From an uncultured Collinsella sp. (GTDB lineage: Bacteria; Actinomycetota; Coriobacteriia; Coriobacteriales; Coriobacteriaceae): a stretch of DNA of 64,000 bases. The DNA is taken from positions 62,001-126,000 of the forward strand of contig CAUCKA010000001.1 in assembly GCA_958443265.1 (NCBI GenBank). Direction: 5' to 3'. A program made the position numbers and the translations under genes. This document shows positions 1-6,734 of the stretch, piece after piece. Within the stretch, counting starts at the first letter, position 1, and every line of letters starts with the position of its first letter. Below the pieces are notes generated by a model. That model was not told the DNA's origin. It was given only the letters and a program-made list of their open reading frames with translations, and made no database searches.

Positions 1-1136
1 AGGCCGCGGCTGAGGCCGCTGCGCGTGCCGTGGCTGATGCCCGCGCCGACGTGGATGCCGCCAGCGCTGCGGTTACCGCGGCGCAGAGTGTCGTGACTGT
101 CAAATCTGATGAACTCGATGTCGCCAAGGGCAAGGCTGCCGCTGCCCGGCGTGCGCTGGATGCCGCTCGCGCCGGCGTTGGGGACAAGGAGAGCGCGCTT
201 GCTGCCGCCCAGGACGAGCTGGCTGCGTACTCTGCCGACGTTGCCGCCGCACAGCGTGCGCTTGATGCGGCTTCGGCGGCGCTCGAGGGGGCGCGTGCCG
301 TTCAGGCTGACGCGCAGGCTGCGGTGAATGCCGCCCAGGGTGCGGCAGGCCAGGCAGATGCCGACGTCGCTGCTGCCCAGGCCGAGCTTGTTGCCGCCCA
401 GGCTGCTGCGAGCGGTGCCGGCACGGCTGTGACCGCGGCTCAGGCCGCATCCGTTGCGGCTGCTGCTCGTGCGGCTCAGCTACATGATGCCGCCGCGGCA
501 CTTGCTCAGGCGACGGAGGACAAGGCCGCTGCCGATGCTGCTGTTGAGGCCGCGGCTTCGGCGAAGACCGATGCCGAGTCTGGCGTGACTGCGGCGGACG
601 ACGCCGTAACGGATGCGACCGCTGATCGCGATGCTTCTGCCGCCGCGGTTGCCCGCCTGCGCAGGATCAACCTTGCTGACGCCATCGCTAGCGGCCGTGC
701 CAACGATGCGGATGAGGCGCTCAACGCTAAGATCGCCGCAGCTCATGACGCCGCCGAGCGCGCTGCAGCTGCCAAGATTGAGCTCGACGCTGCCGTTGCT
801 GCGACGGATGCTGTGGCACCTGCCTACTTGGAGGCGCTTGCCAACTATACCGCCGCCAAGGCCGAGCTCGACCAGGCCATTGCCGAGCTCAACGCTGAGA
901 TCGCTCGCCAAGAGGCCGCCGAGCACGGGAAAGGCGAGCAGACTCAGCCTACGATGCAGGTGACGTACCAGGCAAAACATGCGGTGGCAAAGAGCGAGGT
1001 TGTGACGCAGCAGGCGGCGATGCCCGCCACGGGCGATGCGTCCGACCTGCTGGGCGAGACCTTCGTAATTGGTGGCACGGTCCTGGTTGCCGCTGGCGTC
1101 TTCCTCTCCGACAAGCGCCGCCAGCTGATCCGTTAG
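1..1136 (+). CDS. C-terminal part of a sortase-anchored coiled-coil surface protein
   Basis: The frame is already open at the left edge, so only the C-terminal part of a longer protein is present; the GTG at 30 is an internal Val codon. About 300 residues are almost entirely Ala, Asp, Glu, Lys and Val in heptad-like order, as in a long coiled-coil stalk. The end shows all three parts of a cell-wall sorting signal: MPATG (coded from 1020), a hydrophobic stretch (FVIGGTVLVAAGVFL) and a basic tail (KRRQLIR). Met replaces the usual Leu of LPXTG. Proteins of this kind are exported, cut between Thr and Gly by sortase and joined to peptidoglycan. Any binding domain lies outside the window, so the ligand cannot be guessed. 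The extreme alanine bias makes homology searches by composition unreliable. Confidence 0.8.
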   Translation, partial: AAAEAAARAVADARADVDAASAAVTAAQSVVTVKSDELDVAKGKAAAARRALDAARAGVGDKESALAAAQDELAAYSADVAAAQRALDAASAALEGARAVQADAQAAVNAAQGAAGQADADVAAAQAELVAAQAAASGAGTAVTAAQAASVAAAARAAQLHDAAAALAQATEDKAAADAAVEAAASAKTDAESGVTAADDAVTDATADRDASAAAVARLRRINLADAIASGRANDADEALNAKIAAAHDAAERAAAAKIELDAAVAATDAVAPAYLEALANYTAAKAELDQAIAELNAEIARQEAAEHGKGEQTQPTMQVTYQAKHAVAKSEVVTQQAAMPATGDASDLLGETFVIGGTVLVAAGVFLSDKRRQLIR

Positions 1137-1234
1137 GGACGGAGGAAAACGGATCATTTTCGGCGCGCGCCGCAAGGGACAGGCCCTGCGGCGCGCACCG
1201 TTTTTAATCTTCGAGATTGATTATGGAGGGACAT

Positions 1235-1591
1235 ATGCAAATTAGAGGAGAAGCTGCGATTGCCTGTGGGTTCATGGCGGGCTTGGCAACGGGACTGCTG
1301 TTCGATGGATGTTTCGACAGCTACATCAATCGGTTCCGCGACCCTGGTTTTTCGAGAGGTGGGCTTTGGAAAGTGGTGCCGGCTCGTCGAGAGGTGGCCG
1401 CGCCCATCGAGCCCTGCAGTGTGGATGTCTCCAAAATCAAAGTAATCGTTACCAAGAACGGCAAGATTTATCACCGTTCTGCGGGATGCAAAAGTTTGCC
1501 CCAAAACGCCATTAGAACAAGCGTGCCATTAGCGACCGCGCTCAAACGAGGCAAGACGCCCTGTCCAACATGTTGTCCGCCGGCGGCTTAG
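1235..1591 (+). CDS. Small membrane-anchored protein with Ada-like zinc motif
   Basis: 118 residues. The ATG at 1235 is chosen because GGAGGG (1225-1230) sits four bases before it; TTG 1217 and ATG 1223 lack a site. Residues about 5-25 are hydrophobic (IACGFMAGLATGLLF) and look like an uncleaved anchor or signal. The C-terminal half has the pattern YHRSAGCKSL...A...G..PCPTCCP, which matches the short Cys/His zinc-binding module (Ada-like, H-x4-C...C-x2-C) often found at the end of secreted nucleases and competence-type proteins. No catalytic domain is present, so only metal binding is suggested. It stands alone, 6 bp before the convergent nucleotidyltransferase gene. Confidence 0.6.
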   Translation: MQIRGEAAIACGFMAGLATGLLFDGCFDSYINRFRDPGFSRGGLWKVVPARREVAAPIEPCSVDVSKIKVIVTKNGKIYHRSAGCKSLPQNAIRTSVPLATALKRGKTPCPTCCPPAA

Positions 1592-1596
1592 GCGAT

Positions 1597-2217
1597 TCAC
1601 AGGATTCGCTCCGCAACGTCATAAGTTTCTGCGAACGCACGGACCCTTGCTTTCTCTTTTTTGGATAGCGAGCTGAATACTACATTGAGCTTTTCCTCGT
1701 TTAGCAGCGGGAGCATGTTTTCCACAGCACGCGCGTCCTTTTCGGCCTTTTTACCCCGTTCGCCATTGATTATCATCTTGTGAATCGCATAGGCCTCAGG
1801 GGCTGGAACGGTTACAACGTGACCCAAGCAGCGAACGTCGATGGTATTTTTCAGAATGACGTCCATATGCCATAACGCCTGGGCCGTCACCCCGATGTTC
1901 GTCTTGAGGGCAGGTTCTTTTCCGGCCCCCATTTTTCTGATGAGAAATTCAACTTCAAGGCCGGTGATATCTAGCAACTTTGTTGTTCCGGTCATGCGGT
2001 CGGATTCGACAAAGAAACCTCGTTCTTTTGCGAGGGTGGTCAGGCGCGCCGCGGGGCTGGGGCGTCGTAGGTTTCGAACAAGGAAGTCGACATCCATTGT
2101 TTTGATATTTGGGCAAAAACCTGGAAGAACCTCGGCCTCTCTGTAGGCAAATTCCGCCCAGGACCCGATGAGGATAACGTGGTCGATGCACCCTGCTTCC
2201 TCGACTAGGCCGAGCAC
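1597..2217 (-). CDS. Nucleotidyltransferase-fold protein, probable TA toxin, N-terminus cut by a nonsense codon
   Basis: 206 residues from GTG 2217. The motif LIGSWAEFAY followed by MDVDFLV is the GS-x10-20-D-x-D signature of nucleotidyltransferase-fold proteins, as in AbiEii-like and GSU2403-like families. A longer original form is clear: an ATG at 2250, with GGGAGG at the right distance and overlapping the upstream stop (ATGTTGACTGA), reads MLTEQQRAF, then TAA at 2223-2221, then KVLGLVEEAGC in the same frame. A GAA to TAA change at codon 10 would explain it. Translation may restart at GTG 2217, which has no good ribosome site. Directly follows the putative antitoxin gene. Target and activity are unknown. 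Confidence 0.65.
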   Translation of the reverse strand: MLGLVEEAGCIDHVILIGSWAEFAYREAEVLPGFCPNIKTMDVDFLVRNLRRPSPAARLTTLAKERGFFVESDRMTGTTKLLDITGLEVEFLIRKMGAGKEPALKTNIGVTAQALWHMDVILKNTIDVRCLGHVVTVPAPEAYAIHKMIINGERGKKAEKDARAVENMLPLLNEEKLNVVFSSLSKKEKARVRAFAETYDVAERIL

Positions 2218-2239
2218 TTTTTAGAAGGCTCGTTGCTGC

Positions 2240-2551
2240 TCAGTCAACATTCGGCACCCTCCCCAGCGCGCGTATGATTTGCTTTTGAGATTGCTTCTGT
2301 TCTCTGATGGCGGCCGCAAGAGCCCTTCGGCGTTCGATTTTGGCTCGCAGCTCATCAACCTCTGTAGCAGCGACATAGTCACTTTTGACCTTGTCTCCGA
2401 CCCGATAGTTGAGATAGCAGTATTCGTGGCCCTTTATGTTTCGCATGCGGATGCTGCCCCTTGGAAGGAGGCAAATTTCCTGCTCCATGAGGCTAAGGAG
2501 ACGCCTCGAGCGTGAGTATTCCTCTTCCAGGACATCTTCTAAGACGGACAT
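2240..2551 (-). CDS. Putative antitoxin-like partner of the nucleotidyltransferase
   Basis: 103 residues from ATG 2551, preceded by AAGGGAGG at good spacing. The core reads LLPRGSIRMRNIKGHEYCYLNYR followed by a basic helical tail rich in Lys, Arg, Gln (AKIERRRALAAAIREQK). The G-S-I-R-x-R-x-I-K-G-x-E-Y-x-Y-L pattern is recurrent in small proteins found upstream of nucleotidyltransferase genes; I assign the antitoxin role by that arrangement and by the translational overlap with the next gene, not from a known antitoxin domain. A 12-bp inverted repeat lies just upstream (2571-2612) and could be an autoregulatory operator. Confidence 0.5.
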   Translation of the reverse strand: MSVLEDVLEEEYSRSRRLLSLMEQEICLLPRGSIRMRNIKGHEYCYLNYRVGDKVKSDYVAATEVDELRAKIERRRALAAAIREQKQSQKQIIRALGRVPNVD

Positions 2552-2570
2552 GGCGCCTCCCTTCTGAGTA

Positions 2571-2612
2571 GTTACCCTACATAATAGCAAAATCTCAAAA
2601 ATGTAGGGTAAC
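2571..2612. promoter_or_regulatory. Perfect inverted repeat upstream of TA-like operon
   Basis: GTTACCCTACAT at 2571-2582 and its exact reverse complement ATGTAGGGTAAC at 2601-2612 are separated by 18 bp of AT-rich DNA. The repeat ends 19 bp before the start of the minus-strand antitoxin-like gene and has no T-run, so an operator is more likely than a terminator. A minus-strand -10-like TATTAT lies inside the spacer. Confidence 0.55.
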
Positions 2613-2709
2613 TAAGTGGTGTCCGCACGGCATGTGAAACTTAACCTGCCGTCCGCCCTGTCGCGGCGGCAAGAATCTGAACAACGATCCTCTAAGGAGC
2701 TCGATATCG

Positions 2710-2949
2710 ATGAGTGACAACACCAAGCATCTCGCAAAGAAGTGCGTCAAGGACGCGGGGCCGTGCCTTGCGCTGTGCGCAGCCGGCGCAGCGGTCGCGC
2801 TGCTGGCTGTTCTGGGGCCATTCGACGTGCTCCGAAGTGCCAGTTCCCTGCACGTCATCATCGCCCTTGCCGGCGCCATGATGACCGGCGGCGTGCTCGA
2901 TCTGATCTTTTGGGTGTTTGACCCGTTTGGATGGAAGAACGAGGGGTAA
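2710..2949 (+). CDS. Small two-helix membrane protein of unknown function
   Basis: 79 residues from ATG 2710 with AAGGAG about 10 bases upstream. Two hydrophobic segments (roughly residues 17-37 and 44-70) are joined by a short polar turn, with a basic N-terminus (KHLAKKCVKD) and an FGWKNEG end. I recognise no family. It sits alone between the TA-like pair (divergent) and the first metallophosphoesterase. Confidence 0.55.
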   Translation: MSDNTKHLAKKCVKDAGPCLALCAAGAAVALLAVLGPFDVLRSASSLHVIIALAGAMMTGGVLDLIFWVFDPFGWKNEG

Positions 2950-3034
2950 GCCCTAAGGGGTGTAGATATCGGGGCCTGCCTGCAATTTCTGCTATCGATT
3001 TGTCCAGAGCCGCACGGCGCGGAGGTGTTGCTTG

Positions 3035-3790
3035 ATGTCCATTTTCGTTACCGGAGACGTTCACGGTATCGCCGAGTACGGGGCGAGCCGCTTCTCGTCG
3101 CGCGCTTGGCCATTGGACCGAACGCTAACGCGCGATGACGTGGTGATCGTTGCCGGCGACTTTGGCTTTATATGGAGCGGCTCGAACACCGACAAATACT
3201 GGCTCGATTGGTTTGAGTCCAAGCCCTGGACCACGTGCTTTGTCGACGGCAATCACGAGAACCATCATCTGCTGACGGGGTTGCCGAAGCGAGAGTGGAA
3301 TGGGGGCCTCGTTCACGAGGCACGCCCGCACGTGCTGCACCTGATGCGCGGTGAGGTGTTCGATATCGCAGACAACGCGGTGCTCGCCATGGGTGGCGCC
3401 GCGAGCCATGACAAGCAGTGGCGTCAGGAGGGAAAGACTTGGTGGCCCGAGGAAATGCCGAGTGAGAGCGAGATGAACCATTGCCGTGCCTCGCTCGATC
3501 GCGTGGGCTGGAAGGTCGACTACGTGGTGACTCACGAGGCACCGGTCAATCTGGCGGACGAGCTGTGCATGGAGTGCAATCGCGAGTTCTACGACGATTC
3601 GCTGCAGACCTTTTTGGGCGAGCTCGACGGGCGGCTCGACTACCGCACCTGGTTTTTTGGCCATTACCATGACGATGAATGGCGCGATGACAAGCATCGT
3701 CTTATCTACCAAGATATCGTGCGGATCGAAGCGCAGTGCGCCGACGGATTCGGCGAGGCGACGAGCAACTATTCCGAGCAAGAGCGTTAG
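3035..3790 (+). CDS. Metallophosphoesterase, calcineurin-like (copy 1 of 3)
   Basis: 251 residues. ATG 3035 is preferred over TTG 3032 because GGAGGTG lies 7 bases upstream. The classic two-metal phosphoesterase motifs are in order: GDVHG near the N-terminus, GDFGFIW, GNHENH, a histidine in VVTHEAP, and GHYHDD near the C-terminus. Such enzymes hydrolyse phosphomono- or diesters; the substrate is not evident. It is closely similar in layout to the third gene of the cluster (both have FVDGNHE, GGLVH or GGLTQ, RGEVF, MGGA, WWPxE, GWKVDYV), so these two are paralogs. The next gene follows after 9 bp, indicating an operon. Confidence 0.85.
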   Translation: MSIFVTGDVHGIAEYGASRFSSRAWPLDRTLTRDDVVIVAGDFGFIWSGSNTDKYWLDWFESKPWTTCFVDGNHENHHLLTGLPKREWNGGLVHEARPHVLHLMRGEVFDIADNAVLAMGGAASHDKQWRQEGKTWWPEEMPSESEMNHCRASLDRVGWKVDYVVTHEAPVNLADELCMECNREFYDDSLQTFLGELDGRLDYRTWFFGHYHDDEWRDDKHRLIYQDIVRIEAQCADGFGEATSNYSEQER

Positions 3791-3799
3791 GAGGTCCCC

Positions 3800-4438
3800 G
3801 TGATCTGGTTTACCAGCGATACTCACTTTGGACACGAGAACATGCTACGGCTTAGCGATAGGCCTTGGTCGACTGTTGCGCAGATGAACGACGCCATGGT
3901 CGCCAAAATTAACAGCAAGGTTGCTGTGGACGACGAGCTCTACTTTTTGGGTGACTTTAGCTTTAAGATGACGGTCCAAGAGGCCTACGAACTGCGCAAA
4001 AGCATCGTATGCAAGCTCGTCCACCTGCTGCCCGGCAACCACGACAAAGACTGGACGCAGCCTGCGGTGGCGGATGCCTTTATCGTCGAGCCGTCCATTT
4101 GCGTGCTCAAGATCGACCGCCAAAAAATCGTGCTGAGCCACTATCCCATGGCCGACTGGCAGGGCATGTCGCACGGCAGTTGGCATCTGCACGGGCATAT
4201 CCACAGCGGCGGTTGCACGTATAACGAGTTCAATCGCAGGCAGGGGCTGCTGCGCTATGACGTGGGCGTGGACGCTAACAGCTACGCTCCCGTGAGCCTG
4301 GAGGAACTCAGGTCGTGGTTTGCGCAGGTAGACGAGCCGACGTGTTGCGTTAAATGGCCGTGGTGGGTCAACGCCACGGGCGACGAGCAGATCGAGCGCG
4401 ATCTCGAAGCCTATAAGAGGGAAGTGGTGATCCGATGA
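3800..4438 (+). CDS. Metallophosphoesterase, calcineurin-like (copy 2 of 3)
   Basis: 212 residues from GTG 3800, which has TAGGAGG 5-6 bases upstream. Motifs: SDTHFGHEN, GDFSFK, LLPGNHDKDW, LSHYPMADW, and GHIHSG. This arrangement (TSDTHFGH...GNHD...HYP...HGHIH) is that of the small phosphoesterases often annotated as hydrolases beside RNA-ligase or PNKP-like genes, different from the flanking two copies. It carries an extra C-terminal stretch after the last motif. Its stop overlaps the start of the third gene (ATGA), which points to translational coupling. Confidence 0.85.
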   Translation: MIWFTSDTHFGHENMLRLSDRPWSTVAQMNDAMVAKINSKVAVDDELYFLGDFSFKMTVQEAYELRKSIVCKLVHLLPGNHDKDWTQPAVADAFIVEPSICVLKIDRQKIVLSHYPMADWQGMSHGSWHLHGHIHSGGCTYNEFNRRQGLLRYDVGVDANSYAPVSLEELRSWFAQVDEPTCCVKWPWWVNATGDEQIERDLEAYKREVVIR

Positions 4439-5160
4439 CGGTCTATGTGACGGGCGACATTCACGGTGGACTCGACATGCAAAAGCTGCGCGACTGGGAT
4501 CTTGGGGATAGTCTGACGAGTGATGACTATCTCATCGTCGCCGGCGACTTTGGCTTTCCGTGGGATTTCTCTGCCGAGGAATGTGCCGACATCGCCTGGC
4601 TGGAATCGCGTCCCTATACCGTGCTGTTTGTCGACGGCAACCACGAGCGCTTCGACCACTGGGCGGAGCGCCCCATGGAGCTTTGGCATGGCGGGCTGAC
4701 GCAGCGTCTATCGGACACCTCGCCCATCCGGCGCCTGACGCGCGGCGAGGTTTTTGAGCTCGACGGCTCAACGGTCTTTACCATGGGCGGCGCCACGAGC
4801 GTGGATAAGGAATACCGCATTCCCTATTCCAGCTGGTGGCCGCAGGAGCTTCCGGACGAGCGCAACTTTGAGGAGGCGCGGGCAAAGCTCGACAGCGTGG
4901 GCTGGAAGGTCGACTACGTGATCACCCACACCTGCTCCACGCGCATGCTTTCGCTCACGCTTTATCCGGCACCCGGCTGGAATTACCCCGCCGTTGATCG
5001 GCTTACGGCATTTTTCGATGAGCTGGAAGACCGCTTGGATTACAAGCGCTGGTACTACGGGCATTTTCATCGGGATGCCAACCCTGCCGAGCGCCATACC
5101 GTGCTCTACGACTGCATCGTTCGCTTGGGTGACGAACTCCAGCCCTGGGACGTTGCGTAG
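4435..5160 (+). CDS. Metallophosphoesterase, calcineurin-like (copy 3 of 3)
   Basis: 241 residues. The ATG overlaps the previous stop by four bases. Motifs: TGDIHGG, GDFGFPW, FVDGNHERFD, MGGATS, ITHTCS, and GHFHRD. It is a paralog of the first gene of the cluster, with the same spacing of all motifs; the pair presumably arose by tandem duplication around the unrelated middle copy. It ends 15 bp before the convergent gluQ gene. Confidence 0.85.
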   Translation: MTVYVTGDIHGGLDMQKLRDWDLGDSLTSDDYLIVAGDFGFPWDFSAEECADIAWLESRPYTVLFVDGNHERFDHWAERPMELWHGGLTQRLSDTSPIRRLTRGEVFELDGSTVFTMGGATSVDKEYRIPYSSWWPQELPDERNFEEARAKLDSVGWKVDYVITHTCSTRMLSLTLYPAPGWNYPAVDRLTAFFDELEDRLDYKRWYYGHFHRDANPAERHTVLYDCIVRLGDELQPWDVA

Positions 5161-5175
5161 GGGCAGGATGGCTGG

Positions 5176-6189
5176 CTACTCGACCGTTACAGTGATGTTC
5201 TCCCGGTGCGCCCGGATAACATCCCAGCTAAAGTGCTCGGCCAGCTGCTCGGCAGAGCGCGGTGTGGTGTCCGGTGCGATGCCCGTTTGCCCAGCGAGCC
5301 ATCCCAGCAGTGCCTCGGGCGTGCCAAAGCGGGCGCGTAGTTCGCCCAGGTCCAGATCGCGGTCGCGCTTGGAAAGGCGGCGGCCGTCCGGCGACATGAG
5401 CAGCGGAATATGTGCGTAGTGCGGCGTGGGAAGACCCAGCAGATGCTGCAGGTAGATTTGGCGGGGCGTGGAGCCCAGCAGGTCGCATCCGCGCACGACC
5501 TCGGTGACGCCCATGGCGGCGTCATCGACCACCACGGCTAGCTGATAGGCGAACACGCCGTCGCTGCGGCGCACCAAAAAGTCGCCGCACTCGGTGGCGA
5601 GCGCCTCGCATTGAGCCCCGTACGTGCGGTCTACAAATTCGATCACATCGTCTGCGAGGTCATCTACGGCGGGCACGCGCAGACGCGTGGCCGGGGCGCG
5701 CAGGGCACTGCGGCGGGCGACCTCTTCGGCCGAAAGCCCTCGGCAGGAGCCGCGGTAGATGGGCGTGCCGTCGCTGGCGTGCGGCGCGCTTGCGGCGTGG
5801 AGTTCGGCGCGCGTGCAAAAGCAGGGATAGGTGAGGCCGGCGTCTTGCAGCTGGTGCAGGGCGCTCTCGTACAGATCCAGGCGATCGTGCTGGTAGCAGG
5901 GGCCTTCGTCCCACTCGAGTCCTAGCCATGCCAGGTCGTCGATCAGTTGGGCGGCAAGCTCGGGGCGCTTGCAGCGGTCGTCCAGGTCCTCGATGCGCAG
6001 CACGATGCTGCCGCCCTGGCTGCGGGCCGAAAGCCACGCGCACAGGCAACTGAACACGTTGCCCAGGTGCATGCGGCCCGAGGGCGACGGGGCAAAGCGG
6101 CCCATGACGGGCGCGGGGGCGAGCTTGCTGTTGGGCGCCGTCGACGCGCCCGCGGCGGGCGTTGCTATGTTGCGTGCTTTGATATCCAT
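5176..6189 (-). CDS. gluQ: Glutamyl-Q tRNA(Asp) synthetase
   Basis: 337 residues. The enzyme activates glutamate and attaches it to queuosine in the anticodon of tRNA(Asp). It is a short relative of glutamyl-tRNA synthetase lacking the anticodon-binding half. Seen here: FAPSPSGRMHLGN with the HIGH-type motif HLGN at residues 41-44, the zinc site CFC...Y.GSC, and the KMSKS-type motif RLSKR near residue 258. The protein has a 28-residue, low-complexity N-terminal extension before the catalytic core. No ribosome site precedes ATG 6189, but a TATACT box on the same strand ends 7 bases upstream, so the mRNA may be leaderless. Confidence 0.9.
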   Translation of the reverse strand: MDIKARNIATPAAGASTAPNSKLAPAPVMGRFAPSPSGRMHLGNVFSCLCAWLSARSQGGSIVLRIEDLDDRCKRPELAAQLIDDLAWLGLEWDEGPCYQHDRLDLYESALHQLQDAGLTYPCFCTRAELHAASAPHASDGTPIYRGSCRGLSAEEVARRSALRAPATRLRVPAVDDLADDVIEFVDRTYGAQCEALATECGDFLVRRSDGVFAYQLAVVVDDAAMGVTEVVRGCDLLGSTPRQIYLQHLLGLPTPHYAHIPLLMSPDGRRLSKRDRDLDLGELRARFGTPEALLGWLAGQTGIAPDTTPRSAEQLAEHFSWDVIRAHRENITVTVE

Positions 6190-6203
6190 GCGGACGAGTA
6201 TAG
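6190..6203 (-). promoter_or_regulatory. Candidate -10 box of a leaderless gluQ transcript
   Basis: On the minus strand TATACT occupies 6202-6197 and the start codon begins at 6189. A transcript starting 7 bases after the box would begin at or next to the A of ATG. No convincing -35 box was seen. Confidence 0.4.
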
Positions 6204-6550
6204 CGCGGGGCGCGATGGGGAGGCGTCACTGTGGTCCGCAAGTTGCCGAGGCCGCGCGTTGTGCGCGGCGGGCACCGACTCAACGTCTCGATTGCCGCAC
6301 GCAAGCTCAGCCCCTTCAACCCCTCAAACGACAGAAACCCCGGCAGCTCTTCGCAACTGCCGGGGTTTCCGCGGAAAAGGGGGACATGATCCTCGAGCGA
6401 ACGGGAAAGGGGCAACCGTTTTCGCTCAACTGCTTTATGCCCCTTGCTCGCCGACTCAATCAGCGCGTGCTGCAGCAACACAAAGCCACTACACCTGTGA
6501 CGGAGCTGTGAAGTGGTATCTATCGTTGGTGCAGGCCATGCCAAAGAGTG

Positions 6551-6615
6551 TCCCTAATGACTAGTCATTTAAGAACGTCCCCAATGACTAGCTGAGAACG
6601 TCCCCAATGACTAGC
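6551..6615. repeat. REP-like repeat cluster, AATGACTAG family
   Basis: Three close copies of (G)TCCC(C/T)AATGACTAG, the first followed by the complementary TCATTTAAGAACG. The unit is a short palindrome of the form AGTCATT-N13-AATGACT. Related units occur at 9050-9127, 29177-29206, 36621-36676 and 37798-37866. Confidence 0.65.
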
Positions 6616-6734
6616 TGCTGGCGGCGGGCGTGACTTTCGTCCCGCTTGGCGCTCCGGTCGCCTAGATAGTCGTCATGTGCGCCCGCAAACGTGGGACAAT
6701 GGCGCTGTTGGTTTTACAGACAAAGGATGTGCCT

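Larger units (their letters stand above)
6190..6734. other. Non-coding region between gluQ and the DUF2207 gene
   Basis: About 545 bp without a convincing gene. It holds the gluQ promoter, a 13-bp perfect hairpin (GAAACCCCGGCAG at 6334-6346 with its complement at 6357-6369, no T-run on the plus strand), a weaker hairpin around 6396-6424, and three copies of the CCC(C/T)AATGACTAG repeat at 6551-6615. The hairpins have no gene feeding into them, so they may be relics of a lost gene. Confidence 0.5.
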
